Shown here: one piece after another, positions 44,549-53,729 of the stretch
Position numbering within the stretch: the first letter of the stretch is position 1
Layout of the letters: each line of letters begins with the position of its first letter
Source of the DNA: Belnapia sp. F-4-1
Lineage (GTDB): Bacteria > Pseudomonadota > Alphaproteobacteria > Acetobacterales > Acetobacteraceae
Direction of reading: 5' to 3'
Assembly: GCF_000802185.1 (NCBI RefSeq)
Contig: NZ_KN676113.1
Coordinates: 2,190,819-2,254,818 of the forward strand
DNA: 64,000 bases
Notes under the pieces: generated by a model
Told to the model about the DNA's origin: nothing
Databases searched by the model: none
Seen by the model: only the letters and a program-made list of their open reading frames with translations
Position numbers and translations under genes: made by a program

Positions 44549-46164
44549 GCGAGGACCTCTGCTTCCTCACCATTGCCGAGGCCGCCCGGGGCATCGCCGC
44601 GCGCGACCTCTCGCCCGTGGAGCTGACCGAGGCCTATCTGGCGCGCATCGCCGCGCAGGACGGCGTGCTGCGGAGCTTTGTCCGCGTCACGCCGGAGGCG
44701 GCGCTCGCCGCCGCGCGCCAAGCCGAGGCGGAAATCATGGTGGGCGGCCCGCGCGGCCCGCTGCACGGCATTCCCTTCGCGCTGAAGGACATCTTTGACA
44801 GCGCCGGCCTGCCGACCACCGGGCATTCGGCCCGCTGCCTCGACAACGTCGCCGCCGAGGATGCGGAGGCGACGGCACGGCTGAAGGCGGCCGGCGCCGT
44901 CCCGCTCGGCAAGCTGGCGACGCATGAATTCGCCACGGGCGGCCCATCCTGGGACCTGCCTTTTCCGCCCGCCCGCAACCCCTGGGACCTGACGCGCTTC
45001 CCTGGCGGCTCCTCCTCCGGCTCCGGCGTGGCCGTCGCTGCCGGCCTCGTTCCCGGCGCCATGGGCTCCGATACCGGCGGCTCCATCCGCCTGCCCGCCG
45101 CCTTCTGCGGCACCGCCGGACGCAAGCCGAGCTTTGGCCGCGTCAGCAAGCGCGGCGTGCTGCCGCTCTCCTACACCCTCGACAATGCCGGGCCGCTGGC
45201 CTGGACGGTGGAGGACTGCGCCATCCTGCTGCAAGCCATCGCCGGGCATGACCCGCGCGACCCGGCCAGCGCCAATGTCCCGGTGTCGGATTACCGCGCC
45301 GAACTCCATGCCGGCATCAAGGGAATGCGGATCGGCCTCGTTCGCCACTGGTACGAGGCCGACCGTCGCGCCAGCGACCCCACCATCGCCGCCATGGATG
45401 CGGCGGTGGAAGTGCTGCATGGGCTCGGCGCCGAGGTGCGGGAGGTGACGCTTCACCCCCTCGCCGCCTACCAGGCCACCATGCGCGTCATCGGCGCCGC
45501 CGAGAGCTTCGCCATCCATGCCGACTGGCTGCGCAGCCGCCCGGGGGATTACGGCGAGGTCTTCCGCTACCGCATCCTGCCCGGCGCCCTCGTCACCGGC
45601 CCGGACTACGTCCAGGCCCAGCGCTTCCAGCGTATCCTTGCCGCGGAGATGCGGGCTGTGCTCGGCGAGGTCGATGCCCTGCTCACCGCCACCACCTGGG
45701 GCGAGGCGCCGGTCATGGCGGAGATGCGGGCCGAGGCCAATTTCGCCGCCCCGCCGCTCACCAACCCCTGGAACGTGGCGCAGCTGCCCTGCCTCGCCCT
45801 CTGCTGCGGCTTCGGGCCGGGCGGGCTGCCACTCTCGCTGCAATTCGCCACGCGGCCCTTCGCCGAGGCGCTGCTGCTGCGGATCGGCCAGGCCTACGAG
45901 GCAGCGACGCCTTGGCGGGCCCGCCGCCCCGCCATCCCGGCCGAGGCGCCGCCGGAGCATCCGGTGAGCCAGGCCGCCCCCCGTCCCGAGCCCGACTGGG
46001 CCGCCGTCATCGCGGCGCTCGCCGCGCGGGCCAGCATCGCCCCCGATGCGGCGCAGGCTGCCCAGCTCGCCGAGGCCATGCCGCATCTCGATGCCATGAT
46101 CGCCACCCTGCCGCGCGACCTGCCCTTCGGCGCCGAGCCGGCCAACAGCACCGTCCTGGAGTGA
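44545..46164 (+). CDS. Amidase-signature enzyme 2 with fused AtzG-like C-terminal domain
   Basis: A 539-residue protein starting at GTG 44545, overlapping the amidase 1 stop as GTGA; CGGAGG lies 8 nt upstream. The triad is Lys81 (GIPFALKDIFD), the Ser in PGGSSSGSGVAV and the Ser in GSDTGGSIRLP. After a Pro-rich linker (PAEAPPEHPVSQAAPRPEP), residues ~475-535 form a helical segment (WAAVIAALAARASIAPDAA, then LPFGAEPAN) that follows the AtzG/DUF4089 pattern. It thus carries its own small subunit. Substrate unknown. Confidence 0.92.
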   Translation: MSEDLCFLTIAEAARGIAARDLSPVELTEAYLARIAAQDGVLRSFVRVTPEAALAAARQAEAEIMVGGPRGPLHGIPFALKDIFDSAGLPTTGHSARCLDNVAAEDAEATARLKAAGAVPLGKLATHEFATGGPSWDLPFPPARNPWDLTRFPGGSSSGSGVAVAAGLVPGAMGSDTGGSIRLPAAFCGTAGRKPSFGRVSKRGVLPLSYTLDNAGPLAWTVEDCAILLQAIAGHDPRDPASANVPVSDYRAELHAGIKGMRIGLVRHWYEADRRASDPTIAAMDAAVEVLHGLGAEVREVTLHPLAAYQATMRVIGAAESFAIHADWLRSRPGDYGEVFRYRILPGALVTGPDYVQAQRFQRILAAEMRAVLGEVDALLTATTWGEAPVMAEMRAEANFAAPPLTNPWNVAQLPCLALCCGFGPGGLPLSLQFATRPFAEALLLRIGQAYEAATPWRARRPAIPAEAPPEHPVSQAAPRPEPDWAAVIAALAARASIAPDAAQAAQLAEAMPHLDAMIATLPRDLPFGAEPANSTVLE

Positions 46165-46169
46165 GCGCG

Positions 46170-47789
46170 ATGCTCCCGCTGACCATTGCCGAGGCCGCGC
46201 GCCGCATCGCCGCGCGCGACCTCTCCCCGGTCGAGCTGACCCGGGCGATGCTGGCCCGGATCGAGGCCCTTGACTCGCAACTCCACGCCTATATCCGCAC
46301 AACCCCCGACCTCGCCCTGCGCCAGGCCCGCGCGGCGGAGGCGGAGATCGCCGCCGGCCGCCGTCGCGGCCCCATGCACGGCATTCCCATCGCGCTGAAG
46401 GACATCTTCTCGACCGCCGGCATCCCGACAACCGGCCATTCCCGCACTGCGATCGACCATGTCCCGGCCGAGGACGCGCATACCGTCGCCCGGCTCCAGG
46501 ACGCCGGCAGCGTGCTGCTCGGCAAGCTGGCGACGCATGAATTCGCTCATGGCGGGCCGAGCTTCGACCTGCCTTGGCCGCCTGCGCGCAATCCTTGGAA
46601 TACGGCACATGTCACCGGCGGCTCCTCCTCCGGCTCCGGAGCCGCCGTCGCGGCCGGGCTCGCCCTCGGGGCGATGGGCTCGGATACCGGCGGCTCCATC
46701 CGCAACCCGGCGGCGCTCTGCGGCATCGCCGGCCTCAAGCCGACCTATGGGCTGCTCAGCCGCCGCGGCGTCTGGACCAACTCCTTCAGCTACGACCATG
46801 CCGGCCCCATGGCCTGGACCGTCGAGGATTGCGCGCTGATGCTCGGCGTGCTCGCTGGCCATGACCCGCTCGACCCCGCCAGCGCCGATCGCCCCGTGCC
46901 CGACTACCAGGCGGCGTTGGCCGGCGATATCCGCGGCCTCCGCATCGGCGTCCTCCGCGACCTTTACGAGTGCGACGTGCCCGTCCCCGCCGTCGTCCGG
47001 GAGGCGATGGAAGCGGCGCTCCAGGTGCTGCGCGGCCTCGGCGCCATGCTGGAGGATGTCACCATCCGCCCTGCCGCCGACTACTATGCCGTGAAGGTGC
47101 TGACGGCCGAGGCCGAACTCTACGCCGTGCATGAGCAGGGCTTGCGCGAGCGGCCGGGCAAGTTCGGCGAGGACTTCCTCGGCCGCTCGCTTGCCGCCAT
47201 CCTGATCCGCGCCGAGGACACCATCCAGGCGCAGCGCGAGCGCCGCGTCATGCTGGCGGAGTTTGCGCCGCTCTACCGTCGCTACGATGCGCTGGTGACG
47301 GCCGGCCCCGGGCCCGCCCCACGATTCGAGAGCTGGCGCACCATCCATTTCTGGCAGAAGGGCTCGCTGACCACCCCGTTCAACGTCAGCGGCGGCCCGG
47401 CCCTGGCGCAGTGCATCGGCTTCATGCCGGAGGGGCTGCCGCTGTCCATGCAGGTGGTCGGCCGGCCCTTCGACGACGCCACCGTGCTGCGCATCGGCCA
47501 TGCCTATGAGCAGGCGACGTCCTGGCGCGCGCGCCGTCCTGCCCTCACCCCCGGCGCCATGCCGCCGCCCCTGCCTACGGTGCCGGACCCGACCCCGGCC
47601 GAGATCGGCCCGGCCGAGCGCGATCGGATAGCGGTTGTCGCCCGCCGTGCCGGCCTCCGCCTGAATGAACGGCAGTTCGAACTGCTGTGCGCCGCCGCTC
47701 CCTATGTGGAACAGATGGCCGGTCGGTTGCGCCGGCCGCGGCTCTTCACCGATGAGCCGGCAAGCATCTTCCGCTTCGGAGCTTCCTGA
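46170..47789 (+). CDS. Amidase-signature enzyme 3 with fused AtzG-like C-terminal domain
   Basis: A 539-residue protein, the same length as amidase 2, 5 nt downstream of it. The triad is Lys77 (GIPIALKDIFS), the Ser in TGGSSSGSGAAV and the Ser in GSDTGGSIRNP. The linker PPPLPTVPDPTPAE leads to an AtzG-like tail at residues ~478-535 (IAVVARRAGLRLNERQFELL, then LFTDEPASIFRF), clearer than in amidase 2. It converges on the monooxygenase gene with 2 nt between stops. Probably acts on a different intermediate from amidases 1 and 2. Confidence 0.92.
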   Translation: MLPLTIAEAARRIAARDLSPVELTRAMLARIEALDSQLHAYIRTTPDLALRQARAAEAEIAAGRRRGPMHGIPIALKDIFSTAGIPTTGHSRTAIDHVPAEDAHTVARLQDAGSVLLGKLATHEFAHGGPSFDLPWPPARNPWNTAHVTGGSSSGSGAAVAAGLALGAMGSDTGGSIRNPAALCGIAGLKPTYGLLSRRGVWTNSFSYDHAGPMAWTVEDCALMLGVLAGHDPLDPASADRPVPDYQAALAGDIRGLRIGVLRDLYECDVPVPAVVREAMEAALQVLRGLGAMLEDVTIRPAADYYAVKVLTAEAELYAVHEQGLRERPGKFGEDFLGRSLAAILIRAEDTIQAQRERRVMLAEFAPLYRRYDALVTAGPGPAPRFESWRTIHFWQKGSLTTPFNVSGGPALAQCIGFMPEGLPLSMQVVGRPFDDATVLRIGHAYEQATSWRARRPALTPGAMPPPLPTVPDPTPAEIGPAERDRIAVVARRAGLRLNERQFELLCAAAPYVEQMAGRLRRPRLFTDEPASIFRFGAS

Positions 47790-47791
47790 GT

Positions 47792-49105
47792 TCAGGACGT
47801 CGTCCAGAACCGCCGTGGAGGGCGGGATAATCCCAGATGATCCCGCAGCGTGCGCCCACGATAGGCTCGGCGGTATACCCCACGGCGCTGTAGCTCGGGC
47901 ACGACACCGTCGACGAAATCGTCAAAGCCGGCAGGAAAGAAGGGAGGCAGGATGTTGAAGCCGTCTGCGGCGCCGCTCAGGAACCATTCCTCCAGCGTGT
48001 CAGCGATGCTGGCTGCGGTTCCGCAAATTACCCAATGGCCGCGCGCCGCGGCGGTGAGGTTGTACAGGTCCCGAAGGGTCATGCCTTCCCGTCGCGCCTT
48101 GGCCAGCATGGTGCGTGCAAAGCCGTGGGAGGTGTCGGGCAGAGGCAAGTCTGGCACTGGACCGTCCATCGGATAAGCCGACATGTCCTGGCCAAGACGA
48201 TTGGAGAGCATGGCCATCGAGTTGGTGGAGGTCACGAAGCTCTGCAGGTGATCCAGTGTCTCCAAGGCTTCATCCTGCGTTCGGCCGAGCACGGGCATGA
48301 CGCCGGGCAGCACCGCCACCTCCTCTGGCCGGCGGCCATGGCGCGGAAGCCTCTCCTTCAGGGCAGCATAGGCGGCGCGCGCCTCCTGCAGGTCCTGCAC
48401 GACGGAGAAGACGACATCGGCGCTGCGCGCCGCCATCTCCTGCCCCGGCTCCGAGGCGCCGGCCTGCAGGATCACCGGTTGCCCCTGCGGGCAGCGGCCG
48501 ATGTTGAGCGGCCCCTCGACCTCGAAGAACCGGCCCTTGTGGTGCAGTTTATGGACCTTCGCCGGGTCGATGTACTGGCCGGTGGCGCGGTCGGCGAGGA
48601 TGGCGTCGTCCTCCCAGCAATCCCACAACCCGCGGACGACATCGATGAACTCCTCGGCAACTTCGTAGCGCTGGGCATGCGGCGGGTGCTGGCGCCCGAA
48701 ATTCGTCGCGGCCTTGTCGCCGGAGGTGGTGACCGCATTCCAGGCGGCGCGCCCGCCGCTGAGATGATCGAGGGAGGCGAACCACCGCGCCACGGTGTAG
48801 GGATCGGCATAGGTCGTGGAGGCGGTCGCGCCGAGCCCGATATGGGTGGTGGTCGCGGCCAGGGCCGCGAGCATGGTGATCGGCTCGAACCGTGCCGTGA
48901 AGGATGGATGGGCATTGGGGTCGGCGCTCAGGCCGTCGCCCAGGAACAGCAGATCGAACAACCCGCGCTCTGCGGTGCGGGCGATCTGCTGGATGACGGA
49001 TAGGCTTTGGAAGCTGTCCGCAGCACCGGGCCTGCGCCAGCCAGCCACATGGTTGCCGGTGCCTAGGACGAATACCCCGAGATGCATCTGGCGCTGCTGG
49101 CCCAT
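47792..49105 (-). CDS. NtaA/SnaA/DszA-type flavin-dependent monooxygenase (LLM class)
   Basis: A 437-residue FMNH2-dependent luciferase-like oxygenase of the group that includes nitrilotriacetate and EDTA monooxygenases. Typical segments are GLFDLLFLGDGLSADPNAHP, YADPYTVARWFASLDHLSGGRAAWNAVTT, HHKGRFFEVEGPLN and PVILQAGASEPGQEMAA. The ATG at 49105 has AAGGGGGG just upstream; earlier in-frame ATGs add an unconserved tail. It needs a flavin reductase, not encoded nearby. It is divergent from operon 2 across 200 nt and probably oxidises the imported compound or an intermediate. Confidence 0.92.
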   Translation of the reverse strand: MGQQRQMHLGVFVLGTGNHVAGWRRPGAADSFQSLSVIQQIARTAERGLFDLLFLGDGLSADPNAHPSFTARFEPITMLAALAATTTHIGLGATASTTYADPYTVARWFASLDHLSGGRAAWNAVTTSGDKAATNFGRQHPPHAQRYEVAEEFIDVVRGLWDCWEDDAILADRATGQYIDPAKVHKLHHKGRFFEVEGPLNIGRCPQGQPVILQAGASEPGQEMAARSADVVFSVVQDLQEARAAYAALKERLPRHGRRPEEVAVLPGVMPVLGRTQDEALETLDHLQSFVTSTNSMAMLSNRLGQDMSAYPMDGPVPDLPLPDTSHGFARTMLAKARREGMTLRDLYNLTAAARGHWVICGTAASIADTLEEWFLSGAADGFNILPPFFPAGFDDFVDGVVPELQRRGVYRRAYRGRTLRDHLGLSRPPRRFWTTS

Positions 49106-49137
49106 ATGGCCCCCCTTCCGACATGCGCTGCGACCCT

Positions 49138-49150
49138 GCGCATGATGCGC
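49138..49150. promoter_or_regulatory. Palindromic operator candidate in the divergent monooxygenase/transporter region
   Basis: GCGCAT-G-ATGCGC is a perfect 6+1+6 palindrome 33 nt upstream of the monooxygenase ATG and 156 nt upstream of the second substrate-binding protein. No regulator gene is in the cluster, so the binding protein is unknown. Confidence 0.4.
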
Positions 49151-49181
49151 CAGCCGGAAGGTTAGCGAAACGCATGCCACC

Positions 49182-49215
49182 GCCCGGGCCAATGCGCGGT
49201 CCGGCTGGCCCGGGC
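49182..49215 (+). promoter_or_regulatory. Perfect 10-bp-stem hairpin upstream of operon 2
   Basis: GCCCGGGCCA (49182-49191) pairs perfectly with TGGCCCGGGC (49206-49215) over 14 nt, followed by TTTGCTT. It lies 90 nt upstream of the substrate-binding protein ATG. It could be an attenuator or weak terminator in the leader, or a DNA operator. Confidence 0.4.
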
Positions 49216-49305
49216 TTTGCTTGGAATTTGCCGGACGCCGCGGGACGAGGGCAAGCTCCGGTGGGAGCGACGGGCTCGATCCGACCGCGACATGGTGGGA
49301 GGCGA

Positions 49306-50895
49306 ATGGTGCTGAATCTGACCAGACGGGGCTGCATGGTGCTGCCTCTGGCCACTCTGGCCGGCGCCTCGCTCCCCGTCCAAGCGGCGACCCCGGGGTT
49401 GATGGTGCGCTCGGACGGGCAGCCCCAGAACCTCGACCCGCATCAGGTCTTCGACGTGCCGATGATGGGCTACGCCCTCAATACCTATGACGGGCTCTAC
49501 CGCTACCAAAACAACCCGCCCATTTTGGAGCCTTGGCTGGCGACGGGCCACACCGCCTCGGAGGACGGGCTGGACTGGGAGTTCAAGCTGCGCTCCGGCG
49601 TCACCTTCCATGACGGCAGCCCGCTGACCTCGGCCGACGTGGTCTACAGCTTCCGCCGCGTGCTGGCGCTCGGCAAGGCACCGGCCAGCGCCTTCCTGCC
49701 CATCCTGAAGCGCGACAACATCACGGCGCCAGACCCGCTCACCGTGCGCTTCCGGCTGGACCGGCCCTATGGCCCTTTCCTCGCGGCCATCCCGATCGTC
49801 GCCATCGTCAACGCCAAGCTGGTGCAGGCCAACGAGAAGGGCGGGGACAACGGCGCCGCGTGGCTGGCCGGCAACGAGGCGGGCTCCGGTGCCTATTCCT
49901 TCGTGCCGGGCACGCTGACGCCGAACGAGCGGCTCGACATGCAGCGTTTCGAGGGCCACTTCAAAGGCTGGTCCGACAACCCCTCGCCCGTCGCCCGCGT
50001 GGCGATGCGTACGGCGCGGGAAACATCCACCGGCGTGCTCGGCCTGATGAACGGATCGATCGACTGGACCGACAGCTACCTGCCGACGGACCAGGTGGAG
50101 CAGATCCAGTCGAGCCGCGTGGCGCGGGTGGAACGCCACTCCTCGTTGCGGACCTTCGTGATCCGCATGAACAATGCGCGGGCGCCGTTCAACAACCTGA
50201 ACTTCCGCAAGGCGATGGCGCATGCCTTCAACTATGACGGTTTCATCAAGGAAATCCTCAAGGGCTATGCCGACCGCAATGCCGGCCCCATGCCCAACCC
50301 GCTCTGGGGTGTGCCGAAGGATGCGGCGGGCTTTGATTACGACCTGGGCAAGGCGCGCAATTTCCTCCGCGCCGCGCAGGCCGAGGGCGTCAACATCCGC
50401 CAGCCGGTCCGCATCCACATCCAGTCGCAGCTCGAGCAGACCAACCAGGCGGCGCAGCTCTTCCAGAGCGACTTGCAGTCGATCGGCGTGAACCTGCGCA
50501 TCGTGGCCGATACCTGGGCCAACATCGTCACCTCCACCGGCTCGGCCGAGACCTCGCCGGACATGTGGATCCACTGGGTCAGCACCTATTTCGTCGATCC
50601 CGAGAACTGGGTTGGCCAGATGTATGACAGCCAGTTCCACGGCACGTGGAAAGCCTCATCCTGGTACAAGAACCCGGAGGTGGACGCGTTGCTCGGCCGC
50701 GCCCGCGGGTTGGTGAAGCAGGAGGAGCGGGCGCCGCTCTACGAGGAGGCGACGCGCCGCGTCATGGCGGATTGCGCCGACATCTGGGTCTACAACACGG
50801 TGGAGCTGCGCGGCGTCTCCAACCGCCTTTCCGGCTATCGCTTCTGCCCCGCCGGCGGCGGATCGGAGCTGCGCTGGCTCCAGCTGAAGGGCTGA
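49306..50895 (+). CDS. Family-5 ABC substrate-binding protein (operon 2)
   Basis: A 529-residue periplasmic solute receptor of the DppA/OppA family. An N-terminal signal (TRRGCMVLPLATLAGASLPVQAA) precedes WEFKLRSGVTFHDGSPLTSADVVYSFRRVL, the family hallmark. GGGAGG at 49297-49302 sets the start at 49306. It is followed after 1 nt by the permease genes, so it is the cognate receptor of the DppBCDF-type system. It is only distantly like the receptor of operon 1, suggesting a second ligand. Confidence 0.94.
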   Translation: MVLNLTRRGCMVLPLATLAGASLPVQAATPGLMVRSDGQPQNLDPHQVFDVPMMGYALNTYDGLYRYQNNPPILEPWLATGHTASEDGLDWEFKLRSGVTFHDGSPLTSADVVYSFRRVLALGKAPASAFLPILKRDNITAPDPLTVRFRLDRPYGPFLAAIPIVAIVNAKLVQANEKGGDNGAAWLAGNEAGSGAYSFVPGTLTPNERLDMQRFEGHFKGWSDNPSPVARVAMRTARETSTGVLGLMNGSIDWTDSYLPTDQVEQIQSSRVARVERHSSLRTFVIRMNNARAPFNNLNFRKAMAHAFNYDGFIKEILKGYADRNAGPMPNPLWGVPKDAAGFDYDLGKARNFLRAAQAEGVNIRQPVRIHIQSQLEQTNQAAQLFQSDLQSIGVNLRIVADTWANIVTSTGSAETSPDMWIHWVSTYFVDPENWVGQMYDSQFHGTWKASSWYKNPEVDALLGRARGLVKQEERAPLYEEATRRVMADCADIWVYNTVELRGVSNRLSGYRFCPAGGGSELRWLQLKG

Positions 50896-50896
50896 C

Positions 50897-51907
50897 ATGG
50901 CGGGTTTCATCCTGCGGCGGGCGCTGCTGGTGCTGCCCTCGCTGCTCGGCCTGCTCGTGGTCTGCTTCCTGCTGATCCGCATGGTCCCGGCCGACCCAGC
51001 CGTGGCGCTCGCCGGCGACAACGCGACCCCGGCGCAGATCGAGGCGATCCGCCGCAGCTACGGGCTGGACCAGCCCATCCATGTGCAGTTCCTGCGCTAC
51101 CTCGAAGGCGTGGCGCGGCTGGATTTCGGGCAGAGCCAGTTCTCCAGCCGGCCGGTGGCGGAGGATATCGCGCAGCGCCTGCCAGCGACGCTGGAGCTGA
51201 CCATGGCGGCGCTGCTGATCTCGGTCGGCCTCGGCGTGCCGCTCGGCGTGCTGGCCGCGGTGAACCACAATCGCTGGCCGGATTTCGTGCTGCGCGTGGT
51301 CTCTGTGGCCGGGGTCGCCGTCGCAGCCTTCTGGCTGGCGATCATGCTGCAGATCGTCTTCGCCATGCAGCTCGGCTGGCTGCCGCTCCGCGGGCAGCTC
51401 AGCGCCGGGCTGACGCCACCCCCGGGCCCGACCGGCTTCCTGCTGCTCGACAGCCTCCTCGCCGGCCGCTTCGACCTTCTCGCGGACGCGTTGCGGCATC
51501 TGGTGCTGCCGGCCGTCACCCTCTCCCTCGGCGGGCTGGCGACGATCACGCGTTTCACCCGTGCCGGCGTTCTCGACACCTTGCAGAAGGACTTCGTCTT
51601 CTACGAGCGCGCCTCGGGCTATGCGCCGCGGCGGCTGGTCTGGATCTACGTGCTGCGCAATTCCGTGGCGGCCACCGTCACGCAGATCGGGCTGCTCTTC
51701 GGCGGGCTGATCGCGGGGGCGGTGGTGGTCGAGTCGATCTACGACTGGCCCGGCATCGGCAGCTACACCGTGCAGGCCATCCTGACGGCCGACTCCAAGG
51801 TGATGCTAGCCGTCACGCTGCTGGTCGGCCTGATTTATGCGGTGGTCAACATCCTGACCGATGTGGCGCACGCCCTGATCGACCCGCGGCTGCGGGACCG
51901 CGCCTGA
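50897..51907 (+). CDS. Dipeptide-type ABC permease (DppB-like)
   Basis: A 336-residue inner-membrane permease with about six helices. It opens with the DppB/OppB pattern RRALLVLPSLLGLLVVCFLLIRMVPADPA, and the cytosolic coupling loop reads YERASGYAPRRLVWIYVLRNS, the EAA-like motif. VVVESIYDWPGIGSYTVQAIL is a late family signature. The stop overlaps the start of the next permease as TGATG. Confidence 0.94.
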   Translation: MAGFILRRALLVLPSLLGLLVVCFLLIRMVPADPAVALAGDNATPAQIEAIRRSYGLDQPIHVQFLRYLEGVARLDFGQSQFSSRPVAEDIAQRLPATLELTMAALLISVGLGVPLGVLAAVNHNRWPDFVLRVVSVAGVAVAAFWLAIMLQIVFAMQLGWLPLRGQLSAGLTPPPGPTGFLLLDSLLAGRFDLLADALRHLVLPAVTLSLGGLATITRFTRAGVLDTLQKDFVFYERASGYAPRRLVWIYVLRNSVAATVTQIGLLFGGLIAGAVVVESIYDWPGIGSYTVQAILTADSKVMLAVTLLVGLIYAVVNILTDVAHALIDPRLRDRA

Positions 51908-52746
51908 TGCTCGTCCTCCGCAAGTTCCTGCGCGACATCCCCGCCGTCCTCGGCGCCGTGATCGTGCTCGGCGTCGTTCTGCTGGCGATCTTCGGCCCCT
52001 GGATCGCGCCCTATCCGGAGGATGCCTCGGCCTCCCACCTGCTGCGCCGGCTGCGGCCGCCCAGCGCCGCCTTCCCCTTCGGCACCGACAATCTCGGGCG
52101 CGACATCTTCTCGCGCGTCATCCTCGGCGCGCGCGGGGCATTGAAGGTGTCGCTGGCGGTGGTCGGCGCGGCCATGGCGATCGGCGTGCCGCTCGGCCTG
52201 GTCGCGGGCTACGGGCGGGGCATCCTCTCCGAGGCGATCATGCGGGTGACGGATGTCTTCCTCGCCCTGCCGCAGCTGATCCTCGCCCTGGCCCTGGCGC
52301 AGCTGATGGGCCCCTCGGTCGAGAGCGCGATGCTGGCGCTGGCGCTGACCTACTGGCCCTTCTTCACCCGCATCGTCCATACCGAGACGCAGCGGCTGCG
52401 CAACGCGCTCTTCGTCGACGCCTTGCAGGGCATCGGCGCCTCGACGCCGCGCATCCTCTTCCTGCACATCCTGCCCAACATCCTCTCGCCCATCATCGTG
52501 CGCGCCACCATCGGCCTCGGCTTCACCATCCTCGTCGCCGCCGTGCTCGGCTTCCTCGGCATGGGCGCCACGCCGCCCGACCCGGACTGGGGCCTGGCCG
52601 TGGCGCAGAGCCGCGGCTACCTGCCCAATGCCTGGTGGTTCGCCACCTTCCCCGGCCTCGCCATCCTGGTCGCCGTGCTCGGCTTCAACCTGCTGGGCGA
52701 CGGGCTGCGCGACCTCGTCGACCCGCGCCTGCGGCGGTCCCGCTGA
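51907..52746 (+). CDS. Dipeptide-type ABC permease (DppC-like)
   Basis: A 279-residue permease. It has the DppC/OppC signature FGTDNLGRDIFSRVILGARGALKVS, coupling loop ALQGIGASTPRILFLHILPNI and the late GATPPDPDWGLAVAQSRGYLPNAWW. It forms the membrane channel with the DppB-like protein. Both ends overlap neighbouring genes (TGATG at the start and at the stop), so the operon is translationally coupled. Confidence 0.94.
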   Translation: MLVLRKFLRDIPAVLGAVIVLGVVLLAIFGPWIAPYPEDASASHLLRRLRPPSAAFPFGTDNLGRDIFSRVILGARGALKVSLAVVGAAMAIGVPLGLVAGYGRGILSEAIMRVTDVFLALPQLILALALAQLMGPSVESAMLALALTYWPFFTRIVHTETQRLRNALFVDALQGIGASTPRILFLHILPNILSPIIVRATIGLGFTILVAAVLGFLGMGATPPDPDWGLAVAQSRGYLPNAWWFATFPGLAILVAVLGFNLLGDGLRDLVDPRLRRSR

Positions 52747-53729
52747 TGGCGGCTCCGGTGCTGGAGGTGCAGGCCTTGCGCGTCGCCATCCGTGGCGACG
52801 AGGGGCTGGCGCGCATCCTCGACCACGTCGCCTTCCGGCTGGAGACAGGGCGCATCCTTGGCGTCGTCGGCGAATCCGGCTGCGGCAAGTCTACGCTGAT
52901 CCGCGCCATCCTCGGCATCCTGCCGCGCGGCGCGCAGATCGGCGGCGGGCGGGTGATGTTCGAGGGCGAGGACCTGCTCGCCTTCTCCGAGGCCGAGCTG
53001 AACCGGCAGGTCCGCGGCAGCCGCATCAGCTTCATCCCGCAGGACCCCTATCTCGCGCTCAACCCGGTCTTCACCGTCGGCGCGCAGCTGCTGGAGACGA
53101 TGCGCCGGCATCGCCCCGGCACGCGGCAGGACCACCGCGCGGAGCTGGTGCGCCTGCTGCGCCGCGTGCAACTGCCGGATGCCGAAGCGGCGCTCGATCG
53201 TTATCCCCACCAATTCTCCGGCGGCCAGCGGCAGCGCCTGCTGATCGCCGCCGCCCTGGCCTGCGCGCCGCGCCTGGTGGTGGCGGACGAGCCAACCACG
53301 GCGCTCGATGTCACGACGCAGCAGCAGATCCTGCTGCTGCTGCGCGAGCTGGTCGAGGAGACGGGCGTCTCCATGCTCTTCGTCACCCACGATCTCGGCG
53401 TGGTGGCCGAGCTCTGCGACGATCTCTGCGTCATCTATGCCGGGCAATCCGTGGAGACGGGCCCGGCGCGCGCGGTGCTGAACAGTCCGATGCATCCCTA
53501 CACCCGCGCGCTGCTGGCCTGCCATCCCGACCGCTCCGAGGGCTTCACCGGCATCCCGGGCGCGGTGCCCTTGCCGCTGCGCGCCCCGCCCGGCTGCCGA
53601 TTCGCGCCGCGCTGCCCGGAGGCACGGCAGGCTTGCCCCGCCCGCACGTCGCATCCGCGCGCCGCCGCGCCGGGGCGGGCGGTGGACTGCATCCTCTACG
53701 ATCCCGTGCCCGTGGAGGCCGTGCCGTGA
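52746..53729 (+). CDS. Dipeptide-type ABC ATP-binding protein (DppD-like)
   Basis: A 327-residue ATPase. Walker A is [19 protein letters not shown], the signature is [15 protein letters not shown] and Walker B is [13 protein letters not shown]. The C-terminal oligopeptide/dipeptide extension has the Cys-rich segment [17 protein letters not shown], seen in DppD/OppD. It pairs with the next ATPase to drive transport. It starts at 52746, overlapping the permease stop. Confidence 0.95.
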   Translation: MAAPVLEVQALRVAIRGDEGLARILDHVAFRLETGRILGVVGESGCGKSTLIRAILGILPRGAQIGGGRVMFEGEDLLAFSEAELNRQVRGSRISFIPQDPYLALNPVFTVGAQLLETMRRHRPGTRQDHRAELVRLLRRVQLPDAEAALDRYPHQFSGGQRQRLLIAAALACAPRLVVADEPTTALDVTTQQQILLLLRELVEETGVSMLFVTHDLGVVAELCDDLCVIYAGQSVETGPARAVLNSPMHPYTRALLACHPDRSEGFTGIPGAVPLPLRAPPGCRFAPRCPEARQACPARTSHPRAAAPGRAVDCILYDPVPVEAVP

